The notes under the pieces are model-generated. The model was not told the DNA's origin. It saw only the letters and a list, made by a program, of their open reading frames with translations, and did no database searches. Shown here piece after piece: positions 1-11,300 of a DNA stretch of 64,000 nt. Numbering within the stretch: the stretch's first letter is position 1; each line of letters starts with the position of its first letter. The position numbers were made by a program, and so were the translations under genes. The DNA is from JAIROC01 sp031553535 (GTDB lineage: Bacteria > Bacteroidota > Bacteroidia > Bacteroidales > WCHB1-69), in contig JAVBLM010000004.1 of the NCBI GenBank assembly GCA_031553535.1, positions 1-64,000 on the forward strand. Reading direction: 5' to 3'.

Positions 1-32
1 ATCCGCAACTCAGGCTTTAATGATTTACATAT

Positions 33-770
33 CTATACTATTGCCAAAGGATAATCAAACATGTAAGTACGTGGTTCTTTAAGCATAGTACCCCCGGCAG
101 TATACTGTGTGATGATTTTCATCCTGTAATCCCCGGGAGGCAGCTCCGTGGGCATAACAAAACTGATGTTTGAAGGATCGTTTATCGCAATGTAATTCAT
201 TGAGATCGAAACCAGTGAACTCTCATCTGCCATATTTACAAGAAAAAGTCCGATGTCGGGATGGTCGCCTGCAATCTTTATCTTGCTACCGGTTACATTT
301 ACCGGGCCGCCAAGGGTAAGCATGGTGTTTACTTCACCGGATGCCACATCGGTAACCGAATTGATAAATGTGCCCACTGGTGCCATTCCACGTACCTTTA
401 CAGATACCGATTTTACCTTTTCCCGCAGTTCGCGTGTAGGTGTTGCCTGAACGGTGAGCTTGTGTTGACTGGAATCCCAGCTTGCATTGTCACCCAGGAA
501 TACGCCTTTTGAATCCAAACTGTAAAAGGCCAGGCCGAACTCTACCGAATCTCCCCTCAGGAGACATTCCATGGCCTCCCCTTTGAGGATTTCCAGCGAC
601 GCTTTGAGCGTGGTAGGGTTAAGGTCTGTACGATCTTTTACTGCCATCTTTATCAGGTCGTCTTCATTCATCGACCTTGATCTAATAACCCTTCCAAAAC
701 GATCGTCGGGACGATCGGTGAGCGAAAGATCATACAGTTCTATTAATACTGCTTGTTTTTCATCTTCCAT
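33..770 (-). CDS. HU-like DNA-binding protein with DUF4469 C-terminal domain
   Basis: A 245-residue protein with no signal peptide. The first ~120 residues resemble the divergent HU/IHF-like DNA-binding domain found in many small Bacteroidales proteins (the segments around DLNPTTLKASLEILKGEAM and the VRGMAPVG strand fit that family). Residues ~130-245 resemble the DUF4469 beta-sandwich that often follows it, with a conserved PPGDYRMKIITQY strand near the end. These proteins are thought to bind DNA as small nucleoid-type factors, but no specific role is established. The gene stands alone, with no close partner in the window. The assignment rests on remembered family pattern. The family is fairly certain and the function is not. 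Confidence 0.7.
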   Translation of the reverse strand: MEDEKQAVLIELYDLSLTDRPDDRFGRVIRSRSMNEDDLIKMAVKDRTDLNPTTLKASLEILKGEAMECLLRGDSVEFGLAFYSLDSKGVFLGDNASWDSSQHKLTVQATPTRELREKVKSVSVKVRGMAPVGTFINSVTDVASGEVNTMLTLGGPVNVTGSKIKIAGDHPDIGLFLVNMADESSLVSISMNYIAINDPSNISFVMPTELPPGDYRMKIITQYTAGGTMLKEPRTYMFDYPLAIV

Positions 771-872
771 ACTATTCGATTTTTAATTAATTATTAAATT
801 ATTTGCTTATTTATCAGGCTGAAACGTGAATCGTCATGGCGGATGCAGTGGAGCAGCGGACGCGAAGCATGT

Positions 873-921
873 GAAAGCCTCACAACGCTGTGAAATAATC
901 TCTGCCATAGACGGTAGAGAG
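873..921 (+). repeat. Dispersed hairpin repeat, copy 1
   Basis: Matches the reverse complement of 34058-34103 at most positions over about 37 bp, sharing the invariant core ATAATCTCTG. The 3' part folds into a hairpin: TCTCTGCC (899-906) pairs with GGTAGAGA (913-920) through one G-T wobble. The second copy keeps the same stem with a T-A pair where this copy has C-G, although its loop is shorter. Confidence 0.65.
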
Positions 922-1210
922 CAACATGCAGAAAGCAAAAAGGGAAATGCTGTCATTCCAACCGCAATAAAGTGGAATGGAGCAACCGGGCTTGCATGTT
1001 CAATAAGATTAATCTGCGTATTTGTCTTTTTAGACAGGGGTTCCTTACAATGATGTTTGGAATGAAAGCATTTAAAAGTAGAGTTTAAACAATAAGAAAT
1101 ACTCCTTCCCGGAGCAAAAATCGAAATTTTGGAAAATAAAAATGGAACCCTTAAGTATAAGGGAAATAATAATTTACGCGCCCGCGAATATATATTATAC
1201 GCTAGGTACG

Positions 1211-1281
<71 letters not shown>

Positions 1282-2104
1282 ACTTTTATTTGAAGAAAAC
1301 AAATAATCCACACTGTTTTTTACGTTCTTTTCAAACATAAATTGTTGGAGAAACACGTTAAAAGAAGACAGCACATTTTGCACCCTGCATACACCACATA
1401 AGAAATCACACATAGTATGAGATAAAATAGCCACACCTCTGTAATGTAAGGAAGTAAGAGAGAAAGGAAATGCTATTTTATAATTCATACAAGTAATTTA
1501 TTTTAATTTCACGCTGCAAAGATAAACAATTTTTAATATAAAACAACAAAATGCAAAATATTTTTTCAATAATTAAAAAGAAAAATAACAGATGAGAAAG
1601 GAAGTATTGCTGTATTATAATGTTCGATAAATAGCGTATTATTATATAAAATGGAAGAATTAAATAAAAAGTGAATAAGATATTATTTGATTGTTGGAAA
1701 TAAAAATATTAAAAGATATGTTTTCCGAGTTCTTTTAGAAAAAAGCAGATGACTTTCTTTAAAAGGGATGTTCTTTTTGTTATATCCGGCTGAAACAAAG
1801 GTTTGTAAAAAAGGAATGAGAAAAAGAATATTGTGTTTTATATGGATCGCTTTTCTCATGGATAAAAATTTTTCTTTTGAGAATCATTCATTTGTATTTT
1901 TGTCGCTAAATTACACAGTAAATATTCTTTTTGTATACAGAAATTACTTACCTTTGACGGCACAAAACAAATAGAAAGAAGATGGGAAAAGATTTGTTTT
2001 TCGGAGGTTTATTTGCACACAGAGGAAGTTTTTCTGTCCGGAAAAGCTGTTTTTACTTCTTTTTTATTGAAATCAAGATTTAGTTATATCAAAAACATAT
2101 ACAT

Positions 2105-4753
2105 ATGAAGAAAATTTATTTTTTAGTTTTGATTTGTTTAATTACATTTCAGATTACAAGAGCTCAAGTTCATCCCTATTCTCAGTGCGCTCCTCATGCT
2201 ATTGTTGAATATCCGGAAGATTATGATTATCATAGGATAGAATGTTTTATTGAGTATAAAAGTTTTAACAGTGTAACTCTTTATTGGGGGATGCATGATG
2301 CAGTAGGAACACCCATCTGTACCCAAATTGCAAAAATGGATTTTTCTTCTGGAGAATGGGAGGCTATAGCTACATTATCGGGTGATGTATATTCATATAC
2401 TGTTGATGAATTAGAAGTCGGTGGGCATGCCTATCGTATTTCAATACTTTATGATCATGGAATTGTATATATTAGTGATCCAGCACGTTTATCCTTTGGG
2501 ATTGAACCATATCAAATTTTTAAAGATTTGTCTTATAGTTATCCTGAAAATAATCTTGACTATATTATATTTCAATGGAAAGTATTAGGAACATTGCCTT
2601 TATATTATACACTTGAATGTAATGGTGAAATCTTAAAAGATCATAGTTTTGAAGACGATATGAAATTTCCAGGGGATCAATCATTTATTGAAGTCTATAA
2701 TAGATCAAAGGACGAACCTTGTGTTTATCGTATTTGGAGTATGAATGAGAGTGGAGAGAGGATTCAACAAGTAGGAAATGATATAGTACTTGATCTTAAT
2801 TCTTGGAAAGCTCCAAGAAACTTCCATGCTATAACAAATGATAATGGATATATAGAGCTTCGTTGGACAATGCATCCTGATATTCCATACTGTCAATATC
2901 AAATTGAGCGGGACGGAGAAATTATTGCTACTATATTAACGGATGAAGAATATCGCTATGAAGATGTTAATTTGGAAATGGAAGAAGGGAATATACATAT
3001 ATATCGATTATATATTCCTGATTGTGACGATGGGGTATCGTTAGATATTTTCACCGATGTTGTTGTAAAAATAGGGGAATATCGTCCCCCTATAAATTTT
3101 GCTGTCCAGAAGGAGGATAGCCGGGCATATCTTACTTGGGATCTTCCCGGTGGAGCGATTCGCCCTATGTACTATGTAATTGAGAGAAATGGAGTTATTA
3201 TAGGGGAAACAGGAGAAAATATGTATTATGACGATGAGGAATATGAGTCCGGTATACGTATATATAAGTTATATGCGATTCATGACAATGGTACTGTTTT
3301 TACTGTGACAACTTCTTCAGAAGAATGGACTATTGCCCTTTCTCCTACAAATTTTTCTTATACAATAGAAAATCGAAATAATGTTGTTTTTACTTGGAGT
3401 ATGCATCCGCAAGGAAAGAAACCTGATTACTATCAAATACGAAAGAACGGAAATAACATTGCTGTTTTACAGGAAAATGTTTCCACTTATATAGATGCTA
3501 ATGTAAGTATAGGCACGTATGTATATGAACTTTATGCTTATTATGATAATGGAGAAATAAAGGAAGCGGAAAACAGGCTCACTATTGAGATCACACCGGC
3601 TATTATAGAAAATTTCACTTATACGATAGAAGATTATAATAATGTATTGCTTAGCTGGGAAGTACCGGGAAATGGAGTGCCGCCGGAATCCTATCAGATA
3701 AAAAAGGGGGAGGAGGTTATTGCAGAGTTACCTGGGGGCTCACGTAGTTTCAGGGATATGGATTTGGAATATGGGACATATATATATCGTATTATAATAA
3801 GATATGCAAACGGATATATTGTTGAATTAGAAAGCACTCTGGAAGTGATTATAGAAGAAGATGGTTATGCCTTACCTATAAATTTTATCGCTTCTGTCGG
3901 AGGGAATAATGTGGCGTTGATGTGGAATATATTGGAAGAGGGGAAACGTCCCCGGCATTACATATTAAAGCGGGATGATATTGTTATTGCAACACTAGGT
4001 AATGATACCTTTCTTTATTATGACCCTGGTTTGGAAATAGGGATTCATGAATATCATCTTTATGCGAAATATCGTAATGATTCTATATTTGAGGCAGATG
4101 AATCTATTACGGTCACCATCAATGAGATAACGGGAGAAGCATATAATATTCCTGAAATCTTTTATTATGATATAGATACGGGAGGTGTGATTCTGTATTG
4201 GGATATTTTTGAATTGGAGACATCAATATCCCCACAATATTATTGGATAAAGCGGGATGATAGTATTTTGGTTGAAATTCCCAATAATGTATTCACCTAT
4301 TATGATCAGAGCGTAGAAATAGGCAATACGTATACATACACTCTTTGGTCTGGGTATGAAAACGTGTCAGAGATAAAAACGCCGGAAGAAATTACCGTAA
4401 CAATAAAAGAAATAAGTGACAATATAGTTCTTGATGAGGGTGTTGTTTTTCTTACTCATTATCTTGACGATGGTGTATCGGAGCATTATTTAGCGCCCAT
4501 AAACTTTTCTCATGCGATAGAAGGAAACAATGTAAGTCTTGCTTGGGAATTGCCGGAAAGGGGAATAGAACCCCAATATTATGAGTTGAGACGTAATGGA
4601 GAGTTTTTGATTCAAATAGATGGGAATTTACGTTCCTATGTAGATTATGGTTTGGAAGAAGGCACCTTTGTCTATGTTTTATCTGCCTATTATGACAATG
4701 GAAATTTTTTTAAGGTAGGAGTAGCAGTGTGCCCGATAAAACTCTGTTTTTAA
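2105..4753 (+). CDS. Secreted Fn3-like tandem-repeat protein
   Basis: An 882-residue protein with a clear signal peptide (MKKIYFLVLICLITFQ, cleavage near residues 20-21, ITRAQ). The rest is about nine diverged modules of 80-100 residues. Each follows the pattern NF-x-hydrophobic strand-NNV-x-L-x-W, then YY-x-I-x-RNG-x-IA, then YxD and G-x-Y-x-Y-x-LYA-x-YDNG. This is the rhythm of fibronectin type III-like beta-sandwiches. No lipobox and no T9SS sorting domain is visible at the C-terminus (ends PIKLCF). It leads the Fn3 / YD-CTD / Rhs gene string and its modules probably serve adhesion or binding. The start is supported by the signal peptide and by AT-rich upstream sequence. Fold and export are fairly sure; the binding target is unknown. 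Confidence 0.75.
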   Translation: MKKIYFLVLICLITFQITRAQVHPYSQCAPHAIVEYPEDYDYHRIECFIEYKSFNSVTLYWGMHDAVGTPICTQIAKMDFSSGEWEAIATLSGDVYSYTVDELEVGGHAYRISILYDHGIVYISDPARLSFGIEPYQIFKDLSYSYPENNLDYIIFQWKVLGTLPLYYTLECNGEILKDHSFEDDMKFPGDQSFIEVYNRSKDEPCVYRIWSMNESGERIQQVGNDIVLDLNSWKAPRNFHAITNDNGYIELRWTMHPDIPYCQYQIERDGEIIATILTDEEYRYEDVNLEMEEGNIHIYRLYIPDCDDGVSLDIFTDVVVKIGEYRPPINFAVQKEDSRAYLTWDLPGGAIRPMYYVIERNGVIIGETGENMYYDDEEYESGIRIYKLYAIHDNGTVFTVTTSSEEWTIALSPTNFSYTIENRNNVVFTWSMHPQGKKPDYYQIRKNGNNIAVLQENVSTYIDANVSIGTYVYELYAYYDNGEIKEAENRLTIEITPAIIENFTYTIEDYNNVLLSWEVPGNGVPPESYQIKKGEEVIAELPGGSRSFRDMDLEYGTYIYRIIIRYANGYIVELESTLEVIIEEDGYALPINFIASVGGNNVALMWNILEEGKRPRHYILKRDDIVIATLGNDTFLYYDPGLEIGIHEYHLYAKYRNDSIFEADESITVTINEITGEAYNIPEIFYYDIDTGGVILYWDIFELETSISPQYYWIKRDDSILVEIPNNVFTYYDQSVEIGNTYTYTLWSGYENVSEIKTPEEITVTIKEISDNIVLDEGVVFLTHYLDDGVSEHYLAPINFSHAIEGNNVSLAWELPERGIEPQYYELRRNGEFLIQIDGNLRSYVDYGLEEGTFVYVLSAYYDNGNFFKVGVAVCPIKLCF

Positions 4754-4809
4754 GATTTTAACTATTGTGGAAGATTTAAGAATAAGTTATTAATTTAATA
4801 ATTCATGTT

Positions 4810-5271
4810 ATGAAAAAAATATATGTATTGAGTTTAGTTTTCTTTATAGGGCAACTTTGCTATGGACAAAATTTAATGGAAAGAGAATATGACTATGATC
4901 ATGCGGGCAATCGTGTTTTGAGAAAAGTATTGTTGTTGTTAAATCAAGAATCCTCTTTTTCTAATCATAAGTCGGCATCAACAAAAACGGATTCGGAGCA
5001 GGATGATTTTTACGCAGATACAATGGGAGAGATAGCACTAAAAGTGTATCCTAATCCGGCTACTTCAACTGTATTTTTGCGGATAGAAGATATAACCGGA
5101 GACATAGAAGGAACGATTGTTATCTATAATCAATCGGGTTCACAGTTAGGTTCCCAACGGGTAAGTTCTTATCAAACGGAAATAGATATGAGCGCCTATT
5201 CATCCGGAATATACCTGTTAACAATCCAAATCAATGGGAGGATTACAAACTGGAAGATAATAAAGCAATAG
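4810..5271 (+). CDS. Small secreted protein with one YD motif and a T9SS sorting domain
   Basis: A 153-residue protein. Residues 1-19 are a signal peptide. Residues 27-37 (YDYDHAGNRVL) are a single YD/Rhs-type motif. Residues 40-75 are a polar linker. Residues 78-153 form a type A T9SS C-terminal sorting domain, recognisable by VYPNPAT, the GTIVIYNQSG strand, MSAYSSGIYLL and the final WKIIKQ. It sits 57 nt after the Fn3-like gene and 44 nt before the giant Rhs gene, all on one strand, so the three probably form an operon. The Rhs protein lacks a sorting domain, so this short protein may supply one in trans through its YD strand. That is inference; it could instead be the relic of a longer YD-repeat protein. 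Confidence 0.75.
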   Translation: MKKIYVLSLVFFIGQLCYGQNLMEREYDYDHAGNRVLRKVLLLLNQESSFSNHKSASTKTDSEQDDFYADTMGEIALKVYPNPATSTVFLRIEDITGDIEGTIVIYNQSGSQLGSQRVSSYQTEIDMSAYSSGIYLLTIQINGRITNWKIIKQ

Positions 5272-5314
5272 TATTTTTATTTCTATTTAATATTAAGATT
5301 TAAAAGAGAGGGAT

Positions 5315-8300
5315 ATGAAAAAAATTTATTGTATGTTAAAGAAGATTATTTTATTTTCAGTTATAATAGTATTGGTTGGAAGAAATGATATTATAGGCCA
5401 AGCTCTTGTAGGCTCCTTGCCGGGTGTGGTAGATGTTTCTCCGGGGGGAGCGGCAACATATAGTATTCCCATAGAGGTTGTTCCGGGGACACAAAATATG
5501 CAGCCTAATTTGTCTATTGTTTATAATAGCCAGGCAGGTAATGGAATGTTAGGCTACAAGTGGGATATATCAGGACTGTCTTCGATTAGCCGTGTAGGGC
5601 AGACTTTATATCATGATGGCAATGTGACGGGTATCCAGCTGAATGGAAATGATAAATTTTCTCTGGATGGTACCAGATTAATTTATACGAATCGTAAAGT
5701 TGCAGGAGGAGAAGGAGGAGCGGAGATAGAAAACTTTGCTCAAATAACCTATCATAATTCCTTAGGTAATGGGCCTGAATATTTTAAAGTTGTAACTTCC
5801 GATGGTACGGTTGTGGAGTATGGCAATACCAATGATTCCCGCCAAATATTGGGAACAACAGCTGCCGTTTGGATGATTAGTAGGATAACAGATGTTCATG
5901 GCAACTATATGACCTTTACATATGAGAATAATGGAGGATCTCCATGGATAAAAGAGATTAACTATACCGGCAATACGGCAGCAGGCTTAAGTCCATACGC
6001 CAAAGTTTCGTTTAGCTATCAAAATAGCCTCTCCAGGAAAGATGATGATTTATATATGGGGGGGTATCGTTATAAAAAAACATTAACATTGGAAAAGATC
6101 ACCATATCATATCAGTCATCCGTGGTAAGGGAATATGGTTTTATGTATACAAGAAGTTCAAAATATGACAGGTTATCTCAAATAGAGCTAATACAGGCCA
6201 ATACAGCTATATTGAATCCAACTACTATCATATGGGGGGAGGAAACAAGTGTTGCAACGATAAAAGAATTCTCTATTCGTCCTTTATCAAATAATATTAC
6301 GGGAGATTTTAATGGGGATGGATTTACTGATATCTTATATTATGATGGGTCTTCTTTTCAGATTTATAAAGGAGATATAAATGGGGGATTTACTTTTGAA
6401 AGGAGTTGGACAACACCTCGAACAGACCGAACTAGTGTTTTTGCCCTTGATATAGATGGGGATGGACAGGATGAGTTTTTTTATCGCCATGACAAGAAGA
6501 TTAAATATTGCTATTTTGGCAGTGGGATCACATATCATACGCTACCCGGCTCTGAAGATTTTAAAGACCTGTTAGTAGGTGATTTTAATGGTGATGGAAA
6601 GAAAGACATAGCGATTACAAAAATAGAAGGGGGACTTTTCAAAAGATTATATGTTTATACTGACGTAACATCTGCACCAAAAAAGCAGAATAATATGCTT
6701 GTATTCTTTCAGGATATATTACTTACTTTCGATTATAACGGAGATGGTAAAACAGATATTCAACAAATACGGACATCCCCACCGATAGATCTTACTAAAA
6801 CCAATACTATTTGGGAGTACAGTAATGCAGATGAACAATTCACGCAATTTCGTAGCAGTGGATTTCCGGTACTCTCGCATCAATGTTATTATGGAGATTT
6901 CAATGGAGATGGCATTCAGGATATACTCACATATTCTATAAATAACTCGTGGGAAATACGATTGGGTAAAGGTAACGGACAATATAGTAATGTTATCGGA
7001 AATCCTCCTCTTGCAGTTCTTTTGAATTTTTCAGCAGCACATACTTTCACTGGGCAAGTATACCATCCTATTATTGCCGACTTTGACGGCGATGGAAGAG
7101 ATGATATTTTACAGGTTGTTTGGGGTAATGAGGGTAATTACCATGTGAGGGTCAATCTTTATCTTACACGGTCAGCTGGTGAAGGCAAATACAATCGCCA
7201 ACACCTTTACGTGGATGTAAGAGGAATCTGGACATCCATAACAAATGATCTTTTTGGGTTGGGAGATTTCAATAATGATGGCAAGTTGGATTTAATTTAC
7301 CGTTCCCGATACTATATAAGTTTTCATAACGGAAAAGAATCCGGTTTGGTAAAAAGAATTACCGATGGAATGAATGTTGAAACAGAGTTTGATTATACCT
7401 ATCTCACGTACGATAGAAAATCCATTCGTAACCGGGTTCCTTATCCTGTTGTTTTAAAGCTAAAACAATCCAATGGTTTGGGAAGCAATATGAATCCTGT
7501 TGAATTTGCTTATAAAAAACCATGCTTTAACTTCAAACGGCGATCCTTTTTAGGTTTTGAATGGTTCATGGTTACTAAAGACGGAATCAAGACAGAGTAT
7601 ACTTTTGAGAAAAAGCCAGAGTACGAGACGATGGCATTACGTAATATTTCTACATATAATGGAGACAATGAGCTTATTGGCCAACAAGAGAATACCGTAC
7701 AGTTTTTATCCTTTGACAATAAACGGTATCTGATGTACAACTCTCTTACGGTAAATAAAGATTTGTTGAATAATAGCTATCAATACACGGAACGTTACTT
7801 GTATCAATCCGGGGATTATAAAGGACGGGATCGTGAGGTAATAACAGGTGTCAAATCAACAAACAGTACCAGTGCCCCCTATTTTACCAAACAGGTAAGT
7901 ACAATGACATACCGTACTTTTGATGCAAATGGTAAAAGACTTATCCAACCGGTTTCTGTTATTACAAAAACAAGTATGCAGGGCTCGAATCTGGAAAAAG
8001 AGCAGCGTATAGTGTATAATTATATTTCCAACAGTATGTTGTTGGCCAATATAGATAATTGGAATCCCCATTCATATGATTTAAAGGAATTTAGAAATTA
8101 CAATACCTTCGGTATACCCTGTGAGATCTATGAATATGCATCCAATTCTGCGGACCATCCGGTTGTGGAATGTGTGTATGATTCCAAAGGGAGGTTTGTC
8201 CTGGAAGAAAAAACACAGCGGACAGATGTGGTACGATATACTTATGATGATAAAACAGGAAATGTTTTATCGGTAAAGGATATTAATAATCTCACCACAT

Positions 8301-11300
8301 CATACCAGTATGATGCCCTGGGGAGAAAAATAAAAACTGTTTTCCCTGATGGAACGGAAGAAATCATACGGTATTTTTGGACAAAGAATCTGGGTAGTCC
8401 TGTTGTCGCCAATGCCGCAGTGATGGTTACCAGTCAAAAAACGGGAATGAGCCAAACGGAAGTATACTATGATAAATTGGGCAGGGAATTGTTTACTAAT
8501 TCGATCAAGGGGAAAGTAGAGACGCGTTATAATTCCCTGGGCCAGGTGGATTGTGTTTCGAATCCGCATGATCATTACAGTACGGAAGTAACCTGGCAAA
8601 AATATGCTTATGATGAATACGGACGTGTGCTGTCGGAAAAGGGCCCTGTTACCAATATATGTTATTCATATGCTTCCCGGAATGTGACAATAAAAGACCG
8701 CTTACGTCAGGTATCGTATACAAAAACGTATGATATAGCTTCCCGGTTAATATCTTCTACCGATCCGGGGGGAACGATTCATTATACCTATTCTTTACAG
8801 AACCATAGTGGAAAAGTGTGTGACCAAATGCAGATATCCGCATTTGGAAATACAACAACGATTCTTACCGATCAGTCCGGGAACAGGTTAAGCCTGTCCG
8901 ATCCTGATGCGGGAGAGATTACAAGTACCTACGATGGTTATGGGAAATTACTTACCCAGAGGGATGCAAATGGAATTCAGTCCAGCTATACATACGATAA
9001 TTTCGGACGGATTACACAACAGCGTATGATATCTTCTACCAAACCGACGGTCACCGTTACCTATACGTATGACGGGAATGGGAAAAAAGGAACGCTTTCT
9101 TCCGAAACCATCCAACCCGATAATACCGCCATATTCTACCATTATGATAACCTGATGCGTTTAACAGGAAAAGATTATAAGGATATGAATACGAACCGGA
9201 GCCTTTCTTATTCGTATTCCTATAATGCCAACGGGCAGATAGAAAATATCGTTTACCCTTCGGGTTTTACAATAAGGCAGGAATATGTGGAAAGTACGGG
9301 AATGCTTCGCTATATATGGAATACTACAGGGGGAGGAGAAGAAATTGTTTTTTCATTGCAGTCCTTTCATTTGGGTTTACCTAAAATAAGATATGCTAAT
9401 TCCATAAAGACAACGCTCCAGCATAATACTATCGGACAGCCGGTATCAAAGAATTCATCCCTTACCTCCGGAAATCCTAATTTATTCAATAAACAGAGTT
9501 TTTCTTACGAGTATGATGCAATAGGACGCCTGACAAGCCGTTCCAATACCTATTTGGCCCATGACGGGGGACCGAGAAAAGAGATGTTTTCTTATGATGC
9601 AACAGACAGGTTGACTTCCGTAAAGGAGCTTACCTCACATCCGGATAATTCTACAACAACACGGGACTTGTTTGATATAAACTATAATCAAAACAGGATA
9701 GCTTCCACATCACAGCCGGAAGGAGTAGAAAGAACATTTATTTACAATCATGCTACCAAACCGCATGCTTTGACAGCTACGGAATTACAGAATCCTGATG
9801 CGGTACCTGACTATAGAGAACAGGATTTGATCTATACTTCATTTAATAAAATAAAGAGCATCAGTGAAGGGGATTATTATTACGATGTCCGGTATTATTC
9901 CAATAAACAACAGGCTGTATCCACATTGAAGAAAAACGGAGTAACAGTTTCCCAAAAGCAATATGCGGGCAAGGCTTTTGAAATAGACAATGTTACCAAT
10001 ACAAAGTATCACTACATCTATGCTTATGGGGAACCGATAGCGGTATTTATCCAACAAGGGAACGGTGAATTTGTTCCCTATACGATCCTTACCGATCATC
10101 TGGGCAGCATAGATATGATCCTTGACAGGAACGGGAATGCGGTGGACAGCATGAGTTTTGATGCCTGGGGCAACCACCGGAATCGTCTGGACTGGACGGA
10201 AGAAGAAGGAGTTATTACCCATTTAATAGACCGCGGTTTTACTTTTCACCAACACCTGGATGTTTTTGGCCTGATAAACATGGGCGGCAGGATATACGAT
10301 CCTGAGGTTGCCCAGTTCCTGAGCCCCGATCCGTATGTGCAGATGCCGGATAATACGCAGAATTTGAATCGATATGCGTATTGCTTAAATTCTCCGCTAA
10401 TGTACACAGATCCTGATGGTGAATGGATACAATATGTTATCGGTGCAATTGCAGGAGGATTTTCCGGATGGCAAATGGGAAAGGCCGTTGGTGCAAAGGG
10501 ATGGGCTATGGCAGGATACATTTTAGGCGGTGCAGGAATAGGAGCAGCTACTGCTGGATTGGGAACTTTTCTTTCCGGTGCAATTGCTACTACAACTTCA
10601 TTTGGCAGTGTTATCGGCTCAGGTATGGGTGCTTCCATGATCAGTTCTGCAGTTTCTGGAGCAGCAAGTAATTTGGGATTTGGAGTGCTGCACGCATCAA
10701 TTAGTGGAGAATGGAGTGCAAAGTCAATTTTTAAAAGTGCAGGTATTGGAGCCTTATCCGGTTTAGTAGGTGGTGGATTAGGTTCTTATATTGGAGGCTC
10801 TGCAGGTGCATTGTTAGGAGGTGCAGCTTCTGGAGCGATAGGGTCTGCATTAAATGGTGGAACCGGAATGGATGTTCTGAAATCTGCTCTTATTGGAGGT
10901 GGAGTATCAACGGCTTCTTATGAAATTCAAATGGGGCTGGGATATGCAAAATATCAAGCAGGTAAGAAGCCTTTGGGAGATCTTAAATATAGTGGATTTC
11001 GAAAAATAAGTGTCGCAACACAGCGGGCTTTTGCGAGAAATAAGGAAGCTGCTGCTTGGATATTGGATGATGGAACAGTAGGAAAAGTTATATATGGGGA
11101 AAGAGAAAAAGTGCCAATGCCTTTGCAACCTAATAATGCAAGATCTCTTTTTCACACACATCAATATGTAAACGAAGTATATCAATATCATAGTAATGTT
11201 GATATGTCAAAAATTAAAACTCTCAATCATGTTATAGGATGGAATACTATTTATACAAGTAATTCAGCTACAAATCCATATAATCCAGTTCCATATAACT

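Noticed and set aside
1768..1974. 68-residue plus-strand frame before the toxin island
   Set aside because: No plausible product; composition of AT-rich intergenic DNA.
10246..10638. 130-residue Pro-rich minus-strand frame opposite the Rhs core
   Set aside because: Shadow of the Gly-rich codons on the other strand.
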